Shown: one piece after another, positions 51,642 to 59,551 of the stretch
Position numbering within the stretch: position 1 is the stretch's first letter
Layout of the letters: each line of letters opens with the position of its first letter
Source of the DNA: Pseudoramibacter alactolyticus ATCC 23263
Lineage (GTDB): Bacteria; Bacillota; Clostridia; Eubacteriales; Eubacteriaceae
Length of the DNA: 59,551 nt
Direction of reading: 5' to 3'
Assembly (NCBI RefSeq): GCF_000185505.1
Contig: NZ_GL622359.1
Coordinates: forward strand, 524,542-584,092
Program-made: the position numbers and the translations under genes
The notes under the pieces: generated by a model
Seen by the model: only the letters and a program-made list of their open reading frames with translations
What the model was told of the DNA's origin: nothing
Database searches by the model: none

Positions 51642-51684
51642 AAAAACTGCACCGCGATCTATGAATCACAGGTGCAGTTTTTTG
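51642..51684 (+). terminator. terminator of proC
   Basis: AAAAACTGCACC pairs with GGTGCAGTTTTT. It lies in the convergent gap with ychF. Confidence 0.8.
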
Positions 51685-51710
51685 TTGATGGTTATCGTCT
51701 GCCTTGTCAT

Positions 51711-52790
51711 TTACACATTAAACCGGAAAAAAGTCACATCGCCGTCCTGCATGATATAATCTTTACCCTCTGTTCGGGTGACGCCCTGCTCTCTTGCCTT
51801 TGCTTCGGATCCCGCCTGAATCAAATCATCGTAGGAGGTGATTTCAGCCTTAATGAATCCCCGTTCAATATCCGTATGAATTTTTCCCGCCGCTTTTGGT
51901 GCTTTGGTCCCTTTTGGGACGGTCCAAGCACGGCATTCGTCCGGTCCGGCCGTCAAGAAAGAAATCAGCCCCAAAAGCCGATAGGCTACGGTAATCACGC
52001 GATCGAGTCCCGATGACGACATGCCCATTGCCGCTAAAAATTCTTCACGCTCTTCATCATCCAAAATCGCGATTTCTTCTTCTATTTTTGCCGAAATTTT
52101 AATCACTTCCGCCGGTGCCACTTTTCCCTTTAACGCTGTGACATAAGCGTTATCTTCCTGCAATTCATCCTCAGCGACATTGGCAATATAAAAAAATGGC
52201 TTGGTGCAGATCATCTGAAGCTGGGAAATCCAATGCCATTCGTCATCATTAAAGGCCGTTTTATCCGGCTTTTTCCCATCTTCCAAATAGGATTTAACCT
52301 TCTCTAAAACAGCCAATTGTGTTTTTGCCTCTTTGGAGGCCTTTGCTGCCCGGCGTGTCTTATCGATTCGGCGATCAATCATTTCCAAATCTGCAAAAAT
52401 CAATTCCAAGTTAATGGTTTCAATGTCATCGATGGGGTCAATCTTTCCCGATACGTGAACCACATTATCATCATCAAAGCAGCGAACCACATGGGCAACT
52501 GCATCCACTTCGCGTATATTGGCTAAAAATTTATTGCCCAGACCTTCCCCTTTGCTGGCTCCTTTAACCAAACCAGCAATATCGACAAATTCAATCGTGG
52601 TCGGAACGATTTTTTTCGTTTGGTACATTTCCCCCAGGACCTTCAAACGCTCATCCGGCACGGAAACGACGCCCACATTGGGATCGATGGTGCAAAAGGG
52701 ATAGTTTGCAGATTCTGCACCCGCTTTTGTAATCGCATTAAAAATAGTACTTTTGCCGACATTTGGCAGACCAATAATTCCAATTTGCAT
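51711..52790 (-). CDS. ychF: Obg-family P-loop ATPase YchF
   Basis: A ribosome-associated P-loop protein of 359 aa. Walker A is GLPNVGKST (about 7-15); the base-recognition motif is NVAED (NxxE type), which makes YchF/OLA1 prefer ATP to GTP. A coiled-coil insertion (about 130-165) and a C-terminal TGS domain (about 275-358) complete the family layout. It closes the rplU-to-ychF gene block. Confidence 0.95.
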   Translation of the reverse strand: MQIGIIGLPNVGKSTIFNAITKAGAESANYPFCTIDPNVGVVSVPDERLKVLGEMYQTKKIVPTTIEFVDIAGLVKGASKGEGLGNKFLANIREVDAVAHVVRCFDDDNVVHVSGKIDPIDDIETINLELIFADLEMIDRRIDKTRRAAKASKEAKTQLAVLEKVKSYLEDGKKPDKTAFNDDEWHWISQLQMICTKPFFYIANVAEDELQEDNAYVTALKGKVAPAEVIKISAKIEEEIAILDDEEREEFLAAMGMSSSGLDRVITVAYRLLGLISFLTAGPDECRAWTVPKGTKAPKAAGKIHTDIERGFIKAEITSYDDLIQAGSEAKAREQGVTRTEGKDYIMQDGDVTFFRFNV

Positions 52791-52829
52791 GGTTACCTTC
52801 TTTCACACGCTCGCATTTTGATCAAAAAT

Positions 52830-53207
52830 TTATTGTTCAGCCGCCGGGCGCAAATTATCCTGCCAAAGCCGCTCCAAATCGTAAAACTCACGATCCTGCT
52901 CATGAAAAACGTGAATGATCACATCGTAATAGTCCAATAGGATCCAACGCGACGTGCGTTCTCCCTCGACGCTTTTGGGCGTCATCCCCCGCTTCGAGGC
53001 TTCGTATTGAATATTTTCGGCAATGGCATGAACTTGACGTTCGCTCCCACCGCTGGTAATCACAAAAAAATCCGCATACGAAGCAGAGCCGCGCACATCG
53101 ATGATTTTTGTCCGAATCCCTTTGCGGTCTTCGATCCAAGACTGTGCCAAATCAGCAAACGCTTCCGATGAAATATCAAAAATTTGATTGTTATTTTCCT
53201 GATTCAC
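52830..53207 (-). CDS. rsfS: ribosomal silencing factor
   Basis: RsfS binds L14 and blocks subunit joining in starvation (125 aa). The family core is visible: DVRGSASYADFFVITSGGSE, AIAENIQYEA, then WILLDYYDVIIHVFHEQDRE. It overlaps yqeK by 17 nt, the common Firmicutes order nadD-yqeK-rsfS. Confidence 0.95.
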   Translation of the reverse strand: MNQENNNQIFDISSEAFADLAQSWIEDRKGIRTKIIDVRGSASYADFFVITSGGSERQVHAIAENIQYEASKRGMTPKSVEGERTSRWILLDYYDVIIHVFHEQDREFYDLERLWQDNLRPAAEQ

Positions 53208-53811
53208 GATACTTTTCTCCTTTTAATGGCTGATATTTCTTTTTTAAAATTAACGCATTGCGTGCATTGATCGTTCGTGGGTGAATGAGCCCTCCGATCG
53301 CATTGATATAGTTGATGGTATTTGAGAAAGCCATGAGACACGCTTCATCCAAGTCATTTTCTTTGCAGGCTTCCCTCAAGCTCTCGACACCGGGATAATG
53401 CCGGCCGGGTTCGATAAAATCCGCCAGATAAATAATTTTTTCGAGCGGCTGCATGTTTTCGCGTCCCGTCGTGTGATACGCAATGGCCGACAAAATTGCT
53501 TCGTCTTTGATTCCATATATTTGGCGTGCAACAACAGCGCCAACCGGGCCATGGAGCAGTTGAGGCTCCGCAAGTGTGATCTCATCCAGCGGCAGCTTTG
53601 CTGCCCGCGCAATGTCGAGCATTTTCTCATTTGCATAGTTTTTAGCGCAGTCGTGAAGCAAGGCCGCAACGCGCGCCTTTTCATTATCAATGTTAAAATG
53701 CCTCGCCATTTGCTCTGCACTTTTGATGACGCCGAGGGTATGGATAAAACGACGGGGCTTTAATGTCTGTTTGAGCCGATTTTGTAAATTTAAAAATTCC
53801 TCGTTTGTCAT
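53191..53811 (-). CDS. yqeK: HD-domain hydrolase YqeK (Ap4A hydrolase family)
   Basis: A metal-dependent HD hydrolase of 206 aa; family members split Ap4A symmetrically to ADP. The HD pattern is RRFIHTLGV (His), AALLHDCAKN (His-Asp), LLHGPVGA, AYHTTGR and YLADFIEPGR. It starts 1 nt after nadD and overlaps rsfS, so the three are coupled. Confidence 0.93.
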   Translation of the reverse strand: MTNEEFLNLQNRLKQTLKPRRFIHTLGVIKSAEQMARHFNIDNEKARVAALLHDCAKNYANEKMLDIARAAKLPLDEITLAEPQLLHGPVGAVVARQIYGIKDEAILSAIAYHTTGRENMQPLEKIIYLADFIEPGRHYPGVESLREACKENDLDEACLMAFSNTINYINAIGGLIHPRTINARNALILKKKYQPLKGEKYRESGK

Positions 53812-53812
53812 A

Positions 53813-54430
53813 TTATCGGTCTTCTTTGATTTGGTAAAGATGATGTGTTTCGATATAGGCTTCTACGGGTTCAGGAATTAAATATTTAATAGACTGTCCC
53901 GAAGCGATCCGATTGCGAATTTCAGTGGACGTGATGTCCATTTCTGCCGACATCAATCCATAGATATTGGCATGGTATTTTTTGCGCAAGCGCCGGACAC
54001 GCCGCCGCCATTTAGAAACTGGATAGCCCGGACGGGTTGCTGTGATAAAATTGATGCTTTGCAAAAGTTCTTCTGCCGAACGCCATTGAGTAATCTCAAA
54101 CATAATATCTGCCCCTGTAATGAAATACAGCTCACTTCGGGGATACATTTTTTTGATTTCACGGATGGTATCAATGGTATAAGATTTGCCGTGACGATCG
54201 AGCTCAATCGATGCAGAGGCAAATTTCGCATTTGATGCAATGGCCATATTAACCATCTCAAAACGTTGTTGGCGCGTGACCGACACATTCGTTTGCTTAA
54301 AAGGATTATCCCCTGCCGGAATAAAGATTACCTTGTCTAAATGAAATTCGACACGTGCTGATTCAGCCAAATGTAAATGTCCCAGATGAATGGGATTGAA
54401 ACTGCCGCCCATAATACCGATTTTTTCCAT
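53813..54430 (-). CDS. nadD: nicotinate-nucleotide adenylyltransferase
   Basis: Makes NaAD from NaMN and ATP in NAD synthesis (205 aa). The nucleotidyltransferase motif is IMGGSFNPIHLGHLHLA (GSFxPxHxGH), and the second motif is DITSTEIRNRIASG. The ATG at 54430 gives the usual N-terminus MEKIGIMGG. A further ATG at 54460 is in frame, and the ten codons between contain a tandem 12-nt duplication (GAAAAAACTATC twice). Neither ATG has a clear ribosome-binding site, so coupling to yhbY is possible. Confidence 0.93.
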   Translation of the reverse strand: MEKIGIMGGSFNPIHLGHLHLAESARVEFHLDKVIFIPAGDNPFKQTNVSVTRQQRFEMVNMAIASNAKFASASIELDRHGKSYTIDTIREIKKMYPRSELYFITGADIMFEITQWRSAEELLQSINFITATRPGYPVSKWRRRVRRLRKKYHANIYGLMSAEMDITSTEIRNRIASGQSIKYLIPEPVEAYIETHHLYQIKEDR

Positions 54431-54474
54431 GATAGTTTTTTCGATAGTTTTTTCTCGCATTAGAAACGCAAGCG

Positions 54475-54792
54475 TTATGCTTTTGGATTCGGATTTTTTT
54501 TAGTCGGAATGTTTATCTTGATATTTTGCGGATTCCGTTTAAAGAGCACAAAGGTTGATCCCATCACGTTGACAATATCGGCTTTTAGAGCCTTCGCCAG
54601 AAGTTCAGCAGCTTCTCCGGCATCCATCATCGCATTTTGTTGGACCTTGCCTTTAATCAATTCCCTTGCGACCAGTGCATCTTTTGCCTGATTAATCAGT
54701 GACGGTTCGATCTCTTTTTTACCGATTAAAATCACGGGCTGTTCTTTTGATGCCAAGCCCCGTAAATGACTGCGTTGTTTGCTGGTTAACAT
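54475..54792 (-). CDS. yhbY: CRM-domain RNA-binding protein YhbY
   Basis: A small ribosome-assembly RNA-binding protein (105 aa). The CRM/YhbY fold is visible: LTSKQRSHLRGLASKEQPVI, IGKKEI with the GxxG-like loop, and LLAKALKADIVNVMGSTFVL. The tail is Lys/Asn/Pro-rich. AAAGGTG precedes the ATG at 54792; an upstream in-frame extension overlaps obgE and is not supported. Confidence 0.93.
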   Translation of the reverse strand: MLTSKQRSHLRGLASKEQPVILIGKKEIEPSLINQAKDALVARELIKGKVQQNAMMDAGEAAELLAKALKADIVNVMGSTFVLFKRNPQNIKINIPTKKNPNPKA

Positions 54793-54805
54793 AATAAAAT
54801 CACCT

Positions 54806-56110
54806 TTATTTAAAATATTCGAATTCAATGCCTTCGATTGAAACAATATCTTCTTCTTGAATGCCGGCATCCTCCAATGCTTTAAAGATACCGGCATCCT
54901 TCAGCCGTTTTTGGAAATAGCCAACAGATGTCAAATCGTCAAAATTAACCGAATGAATGAGCTGATCTAAGAAGTCTGCCTCAACATAATAGACCATTTC
55001 GCCACCGCTACGCTGTTCTTTTTTAATATCAAAGGAACGGTGCAGCCGATCCGGCAGGGTATAAGTCACGTCATCTGCTGAAATTTCTTCAGAAAAAATT
55101 TCAGTTTCCGGAATTTCGGAAAGCAGCTGAAGCGTCCGGCTTAATAATGCATCGATCCCATCCCGGGTAACTGACGAAATGCAGAAAACTTCATATCCTT
55201 TTAATTCAAGTGTTTCTTTGACCCGTTGAATTTTTCTTTCATCAGACACATCGCATTTTGTCAAGGCAACAATTTGCGGTTTTTGTTTTAATTGATCGCT
55301 ATATGCAGCCAATTCCCGATTAATCGTATTAAAATCTTCTAAAGGATCTCGGCCTGCGGCAAAACAGTCCTCCGACACATCCAGGAAATGAATTAACATT
55401 TTCGTGCGTTCAACGTGTCGCAAAAAAGATAAACCGATGCCGGCGCCCTCCGAGGCACCTTCAATGACACCGGGAATATCGGCGACAACAAAAGTATCAA
55501 AATTCTTCCACTCGACGACGCCCAAATTAGGTTCCAATGTCGTAAAAGGGTAATTTCCAATTTTGGGATTTGCCTTGGTAACAATCGAAAGAAAAGTTGA
55601 TTTGCCAACATTCGGCAAACCAAGCAATCCCACGTCCGCCAATAATTTAAGTTCTAAAATCAAAGTTTTTTCTTCGCCCTTAGAACCACCTTGAGCAAAT
55701 CGCGGGGATTGTCTCGTCGATGTTGTAAAATTATAATTTCCGAGACCACCCCGGCCGCCTTTGGCAACGGTACATTGCTGTTCATCTTTATTAAGATCAC
55801 ATAAAACGCGACCGGTGCTTCTATCTTTAACAATAGTTCCAACCGGGACATGGACGATAATATTTTCTCCCATTTTTCCCGAGCTTTTGCTTGCAGAGCC
55901 ATCATCACCGTTGCCGGCTTTGTATTTCTTTTTATATTTAAAGGGGGCCAGCGTCCTTAAACCGCGGGTCGCCTGCAAAATTACATCGCCGCCTTTGCCG
56001 CCGTTGCCACCGTCCGGTCCGCCTTTTGGGATATATTTCGCTCGGTGAAAGGTCATGCCGCCGTGGCCGCCGTGGCCCGCTTTGACATAAATTTGAACTT
56101 GGTCTATCAA
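54806..56110 (-). CDS. obgE: GTPase ObgE/CgtA
   Basis: Large-subunit assembly GTPase (434 aa). The N-terminal glycine-rich Obg fold (about 1-158; AGHGGHGGMTFHR) precedes the G domain with Walker [10 protein letters not shown], switch II ADIPGVIEGASEG and LTKCD. A C-terminal OCT domain (about 345-430) is present, as in Gram-positive Obg. It follows rpmA after a terminator hairpin, so it may have its own promoter or be read through. Confidence 0.97.
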   Translation of the reverse strand: MIDQVQIYVKAGHGGHGGMTFHRAKYIPKGGPDGGNGGKGGDVILQATRGLRTLAPFKYKKKYKAGNGDDGSASKSSGKMGENIIVHVPVGTIVKDRSTGRVLCDLNKDEQQCTVAKGGRGGLGNYNFTTSTRQSPRFAQGGSKGEEKTLILELKLLADVGLLGLPNVGKSTFLSIVTKANPKIGNYPFTTLEPNLGVVEWKNFDTFVVADIPGVIEGASEGAGIGLSFLRHVERTKMLIHFLDVSEDCFAAGRDPLEDFNTINRELAAYSDQLKQKPQIVALTKCDVSDERKIQRVKETLELKGYEVFCISSVTRDGIDALLSRTLQLLSEIPETEIFSEEISADDVTYTLPDRLHRSFDIKKEQRSGGEMVYYVEADFLDQLIHSVNFDDLTSVGYFQKRLKDAGIFKALEDAGIQEEDIVSIEGIEFEYFK

Positions 56111-56160
56111 TGCGCATCACCTGCATTTCCTTTTGGTATCAATTACTTTGTAATATGAAC

Positions 56161-56193
56161 AAAAGGCTGTCACACATGATGCGACAGCCTTTT
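56161..56193 (-). terminator. terminator between rpmA and obgE
   Basis: AAAAGGCTGTC pairs with GACAGCCTTTT. It should reduce readthrough from the ribosomal-protein genes into obgE. Confidence 0.7.
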
Positions 56194-56204
56194 GAAAGAC
56201 ACTT

Positions 56205-56495
56205 TTAATTAACAGCTTCTCTCGGATACACCGAGCATTGCTTTTGGTCACGGCCCTTGTGTTCAAAGGCCACAACGCCATCGCACATTGCGAATAAAGT
56301 ATCATCGCCACCTTTGCCCACATTGACCCCAGGATGGATTTTGGTACCACGCTGTCTCACAAGCACATTACCTGCAATTACGTGAGCGCCGTCACCTTTT
56401 TTGACACCCAATCTCTTAGATTCGGAATCACGGCCGTTCTTAGAACTCCCAACTCCTTTTTTATGGGCAAATAATTGTAAATTCATTCTAATCAT
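56205..56495 (-). CDS. rpmA: 50S ribosomal protein L27 with cleavable N-terminus
   Basis: L27 reaches the peptidyl-transferase centre with its N-terminus (96 aa). The start [14 protein letters not shown] has the Firmicutes extension removed by the Prp protease, expected between Phe9 and Ala10. [19 protein letters not shown] follows and the core is intact. GGAGGT precedes the ATG. The prp gene lies directly upstream and overlaps by 8 nt. Confidence 0.97.
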   Translation of the reverse strand: MIRMNLQLFAHKKGVGSSKNGRDSESKRLGVKKGDGAHVIAGNVLVRQRGTKIHPGVNVGKGGDDTLFAMCDGVVAFEHKGRDQKQCSVYPREAVN

Positions 56496-56850
56496 GGTAT
56501 TGACCTCCGCTTATCGTATTTTTCTCTATCACCTTTACATAATCTTGATATTCGTCCGCTGTTGCCCTGACATTGAGTTCATAGGTATCTATCAAGGCTG
56601 CAATGGCTGCTTTCTTTTGAGGGTCGTTCGAGAGCGGCACATTAAAAATCGTATGCCCCGGCTCGAGGGAGACAATAACCGCTTCATTCTTTAGCCCAAC
56701 AACTTCGGTCAATCCATTAATAACGGCAATTGTTAGTGCGGAAATGCCAGAGCAAACAATATCTTCTCCTACATCTGCATAACCGCTGTGTCCCGTCACC
56801 CGAACCGATTGAATGTTGCCATCGCATTTTTCAAAGCGAACTGTAATCAT
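56488..56850 (-). CDS. prp: L27-processing cysteine protease Prp
   Basis: Prp removes the N-terminal extension of L27 (120 aa). The catalytic His21 lies in [10 protein letters not shown] and the Cys33 in [11 protein letters not shown]. Its position between rplU and rpmA is the conserved place (also called YsxB). The start codon overlaps the rplU stop (TAATG). Confidence 0.93.
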   Translation of the reverse strand: MITVRFEKCDGNIQSVRVTGHSGYADVGEDIVCSGISALTIAVINGLTEVVGLKNEAVIVSLEPGHTIFNVPLSNDPQKKAAIAALIDTYELNVRATADEYQDYVKVIEKNTISGGQYHD

Positions 56851-57164
56851 TATGCTTCGATTGCCGTGACTTTAACTTTCATATAGGGTTGACGATGTCC
56901 TTGTTTACGGCGATAGTCTTTTTTCGCCTTGTACTTGTAGACAATGACTTTATCGCTTTTTCCAGCTTCAACGACTTCAGCCTCGACAGCGGCCCCGTTA
57001 ACAACCGGTGTTCCAATCTTCAAGTCAGCGCCTTCACCAACAGCCAAAACCTGATCAAAAACGACCTTATCATTCGTGGTTTTGTCCTTCAGCTTTTCAA
57101 TTTCAATAACATCATCTTTTGCAACACGGTATTGTTTACCGCCTGTTTTAATAATAGCGTACAT
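56850..57164 (-). CDS. rplU: 50S ribosomal protein L21
   Basis: A 104-aa 23S rRNA-binding protein with the family start [14 protein letters not shown] and the C-terminal [18 protein letters not shown]. First gene of the rplU-prp-rpmA operon, behind an L21-type leader and a consensus promoter. Confidence 0.98.
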   Translation of the reverse strand: MYAIIKTGGKQYRVAKDDVIEIEKLKDKTTNDKVVFDQVLAVGEGADLKIGTPVVNGAAVEAEVVEAGKSDKVIVYKYKAKKDYRRKQGHRQPYMKVKVTAIEA

Positions 57165-57238
57165 GGTTAAACCTCCTCATACCAGTCTCGCCACAATGGG
57201 TGTTAAACCTTATGACCCACAGTGTGCGGCTACTTAAC
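57165..57238 (-). promoter_or_regulatory. L21-type leader of rplU
   Basis: The leader carries TGTGGGTCATAAGG followed by TTTAACACCCA, able to form a TGGGT/ACCCA stem, extended by GCCGCACAC-like pairs with GTGGCG. The position and shape match the Firmicutes rplU leader. TGGGTCATAAG is also in the infC leader. Confidence 0.75.
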
Positions 57239-57244
57239 TGCTAC

Positions 57245-57273
57245 ATCATATCAGAATCGTTTATGAGCGTCAA
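57245..57273 (-). promoter_or_regulatory. promoter of rplU-prp-rpmA
   Basis: TTGACG (57268-57273) and TATGAT (57245-57250) on the minus strand, spaced by 17 nt. Confidence 0.75.
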
Positions 57274-57430
57274 GCTGTGTTGACATTTCTTTTGAATCTT
57301 TATGAAATATTCTAACTGGATTCAAATTAAAATTTAAATTTTTGATTTGATTATTTTTTCAATAACAACTTAAATTTTACTTTAAATTATGATAAAATAT
57401 TTTCGCTATTATATTTTAAGAGAGGTTTTT

Positions 57431-58987
57431 ATGCATGCAGTTAACGTAGGATTTTTGTCTCTTTTACCGCCAATTCTTGCCATTGTCTTAGCACTTTGCA
57501 CCAAAGAGGTGGTCTCATCTTTATTAATTGGCATTCTTTCCGGCTCGATGATCTACGCCGCTTATACGGGCGGCGGCATTATCGAGATGGCAGGTGTGGC
57601 ATTTGGCACCGTATCCAAAACCGTTGGTTCCCCTGACAAGTTCAATATCATATTATTTTTGGCATTATTGGGCACATTGGTTTATGTCGTTACGAAAGCC
57701 GGAGGTTCCCGCGCATACGGAGAATGGGCTGCCGCTAAAATGAAAAGCCGAAGAGCCGTTCAGTTGGCTACCAGCGCTCTGGGTGTTTTAATTTTCATCG
57801 ACGATTATTTTAATTGTCTGACCGTTGGAACGGTTATGAAACCTGTCACGGACAAATTCAAGATTTCGAGAGCAAAGCTGGCCTATATTATCGATGCGAC
57901 AGCCGCGCCCGTATGCATTATTGCACCGATTTCCAGCTGGGCGGCTGCTGTTGGATCAACGCTTGTCAAAGCCGGAAAATTCTCCAACGAATTAGGCGCG
58001 TTCGTTGCGACTATCCCCTATAACCTTTATGCCCTTTTAACCATTATTATGGTTTTGACGCTTTCTGTTACCAATTTGGAATTCGGGCCGATGGAAAAAG
58101 TCGAATACGAAGCGCAAAAACATGGCAAACTGGGAGCCGTTGACCAGATTGATCGGGATGAAAAAGCCGAAAAAAAAGGTACCGTGCTGGATCTCGTCAT
58201 TCCGATCATCGCATTAATTATTTTTTCTGTCCTCTCGATGCTGTGGAACGGTGGTCTTTGGTCGGGCAAGGGTGTCTCTATCTCAGAAGCATTTGGCCGA
58301 TGTAATGCATCTGCCGCTTTAGTGCTCGGTGGATTTTGGGCATTGGTTTTAACCTTCCTGCTTTTTGTTCCGCGAAAGTTGATTTCTTTCCACGAATTTT
58401 TTAATGGTGTTGCCGAAGGGATCAAGAGTATGGTTCCTGCCTATATTATCCTGACCCTGGCTTGGACCATCGGCGCTCTTTGCCAGGATTATTTAAATAC
58501 CGGCGTTTTTGTCGGCCAGCTCATTCGGGCATCACACATGCCCCTACAGTTGATCCCGGCTATCGTTTTTGCCGTTGCTGCCGGGCTCTCTTTCTCCATT
58601 GGAACCGCTTGGGGAACCTTCGCCATCTTTATTCCCATCGTTGTTTTTATATGTCAAGCCAGCGCCCCCGAATTGATGACCGTCACGCTCTCAGCAACAC
58701 TGGCAGGCTCCGTTTTCGGTGACCATTGCTCCCCTATTTCAGATACGACCATTTTGTCGTCGACAGGCGCGGGGTGCAACCATCTGCAACATGTATCAAC
58801 CCAACTTCCTTACGCCACGGTTGTTGCTGGTTGCAGTTTCTTGGGCTATCTGGTTGCTGGACTAACATATGGCAATGTCTTCGCCACTCTGGGTACTGGT
58901 CTTTGCGCGCTGATCGGCTTGCTCATCATCCTGCACAAGCGCAGTGATAAACGGCTGCATCAATTCATTGAATCCGGACAAAAATAA
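57431..58987 (+). CDS. nhaC: NhaC-family Na+/H+ antiporter
   Basis: A polytopic membrane protein of 518 aa with about 11-12 hydrophobic segments. The pattern SLLPPILAIVLALCTKEVVSS, FIDDYFNCLTVG, and the late SGDHCSPISDTT-like block (VFGDHCSPISDTTILSS) are typical of NhaC-type antiporters, which exchange Na+ (or malate/lactate in some) for H+. The ATG at 57431 follows AGAGAGG; an upstream in-frame start lacks support. Substrate is not certain from sequence. Confidence 0.88.
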   Translation: MHAVNVGFLSLLPPILAIVLALCTKEVVSSLLIGILSGSMIYAAYTGGGIIEMAGVAFGTVSKTVGSPDKFNIILFLALLGTLVYVVTKAGGSRAYGEWAAAKMKSRRAVQLATSALGVLIFIDDYFNCLTVGTVMKPVTDKFKISRAKLAYIIDATAAPVCIIAPISSWAAAVGSTLVKAGKFSNELGAFVATIPYNLYALLTIIMVLTLSVTNLEFGPMEKVEYEAQKHGKLGAVDQIDRDEKAEKKGTVLDLVIPIIALIIFSVLSMLWNGGLWSGKGVSISEAFGRCNASAALVLGGFWALVLTFLLFVPRKLISFHEFFNGVAEGIKSMVPAYIILTLAWTIGALCQDYLNTGVFVGQLIRASHMPLQLIPAIVFAVAAGLSFSIGTAWGTFAIFIPIVVFICQASAPELMTVTLSATLAGSVFGDHCSPISDTTILSSTGAGCNHLQHVSTQLPYATVVAGCSFLGYLVAGLTYGNVFATLGTGLCALIGLLIILHKRSDKRLHQFIESGQK

Positions 58988-59003
58988 TTTAAGCATCCTC
59001 ATT

Positions 59004-59034
59004 AAAAAGCATCGTAACTAACGGTGCTTTTTTG
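59004..59034 (+). terminator. terminator of the antiporter gene
   Basis: AAAAAGCATCGT pairs with ACGGTGCTTTTT (one G-U or mismatch), T run follows. Confidence 0.8.
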
Positions 59035-59041
59035 AATTATA

Positions 59042-59071
59042 TTGACAAATTCTAATTTGTTATTTTAGAAT
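59042..59071 (+). promoter_or_regulatory. promoter with overlapping inverted repeat before the glyoxalase gene
   Basis: TTGACA (59042-59047) and TAGAAT (59066-59071), spacing 18. The repeat ATTCTAA-N9-TTAGAAT (59049-59055 and 59065-59071) covers the spacer and -10 box, as a repressor operator would. Confidence 0.55.
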
Positions 59072-59098
59072 GAAGTTATAAAAACAAAGGAGGATACC

Positions 59099-59491
59099 AT
59101 GGCACATTGTAAAATGACGCATGAAATGATTCGCGTATTTGATTTAGAACGGTCGATAGCCTTTTATGCCGACGCATTAGATATGCATGAATCCAGACGG
59201 AAAGAACAACCTGCCGGAAAATTTACCTTGGTTTTTTTATCGGACGGAGAAAGCGATTTTGAATTGGAACTCACCTACAATTATGATCCGGAGGTGCCCT
59301 ACACTCACGGAACAGGTTACGGGCATTTGGCCGTATGGGTGGATGATTTAGAGGCAACCTATAAAGAACATCAACAAAAAGGATATGCGGTCGGACCTCT
59401 GAAAGGACTTTCCGGTGACGGCCGAAAAAATTATTATTTCCTAACCGATCCGGACGGTTACCAAATCGAAGTGATTCGCCGTCCCCAATAA
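59099..59491 (+). CDS. gloA: lactoylglutathione lyase-like VOC enzyme
   Basis: A vicinal-oxygen-chelate fold protein of 130 aa, glyoxalase I type. Metal ligands expected: His8 (KMTHEMIRV), Glu in FELELTYNY, His in GYGHLAVWV and Glu in YQIEVIRRP. VFDLERSIAFYADALDM is the first beta-alpha unit. GloA detoxifies methylglyoxal; related VOC enzymes act on other substrates, so the symbol is by family. AAAGGAGG precedes the ATG. Confidence 0.9.
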   Translation: MAHCKMTHEMIRVFDLERSIAFYADALDMHESRRKEQPAGKFTLVFLSDGESDFELELTYNYDPEVPYTHGTGYGHLAVWVDDLEATYKEHQQKGYAVGPLKGLSGDGRKNYYFLTDPDGYQIEVIRRPQ

Positions 59492-59551
59492 ATAATCGCT
59501 TTACAAATTAAGATGCGACACGATTAAAAAAAGCTCTGCAAAATGTACCGA

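Noticed and set aside
1-59551. CRISPR array or defence island
   Set aside because: No regularly spaced repeats and no cas, restriction, or other known defence genes were seen.

Overview
The window looks like chromosomal DNA of an anaerobic Bacillota, most likely class Clostridia. The evidence is a moderately AT-rich sequence, strong AGGAGG-type ribosome-binding sites, T-box leaders, a glmS ribozyme, a Prp-processed L27, lipoprotein and LPXTG-type signals, and fermentative enzymes (two phosphotransacetylases, pyruvate phosphate dikinase, class I fumarase, citrate synthase, a PaaK-type CoA ligase). A member of or near Eubacteriaceae would fit, but I cannot name a species. I see no CRISPR array, no intact prophage and no intact insertion sequence.

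Layout. 1-7.8 kb: a broken gene, phosphotransacetylase copy 1, tcdA, an orphan solute-binding lipoprotein, trmD, a MarR regulator overlapping citrate synthase, an IS200/IS605 transposase relic, and phosphotransacetylase copy 2. 8-18 kb: an OmpR/HK two-component pair (the regulator frameshifted in an A8 run), trmL, a fumarase alpha/beta-aminotransferase operon with a LacI/CcpA-type regulator, a TraB-like membrane protein, an amino-acid ABC permease and ATPase, and a PHP-family histidinol phosphatase. 18-27 kb: an HTH-CBS regulator before pyruvate phosphate dikinase, then three consecutive secreted wall-remodelling proteins (DUF348/G5/SleB, coiled-coil/SleB, ricin-like/CHAP). 27-37 kb: glnS-paaK-ACT on the minus strand, glmS behind its ribozyme, a Xer-type recombinase, an HtrA protease, an unknown protein and zapA.

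37-46 kb is a minus-strand translation block: infC-rpmI-rplT-trmH behind an L20-type leader, pheS-pheT-dprA behind a T-box, and thrS behind a second T-box. 46-50.5 kb is accessory: an anchored unknown protein, an XRE/S24 (LexA-like) regulator, a small membrane protein, a Cna-B/LPXTG-type surface protein, and about 1 kb without a convincing gene. 50.5-57.3 kb holds two tRNA genes, proC, and the conserved block rplU-prp-rpmA-obgE-yhbY-nadD-yqeK-rsfS-ychF. The window ends with an NhaC-type antiporter and a glyoxalase-family gene.

Most genes are conserved housekeeping genes. The points most worth a second look are the frameshifted response regulator, the overlapping RNA stems at 47.66-47.72 kb, the motif shared by the infC and rplU leaders, the AUA start of infC, the paired T-boxes whose specifier codons can be read by mutual alignment, and the LexA-like regulator in an orphan setting. 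I found nothing that I could defend as a wholly new multi-gene system.
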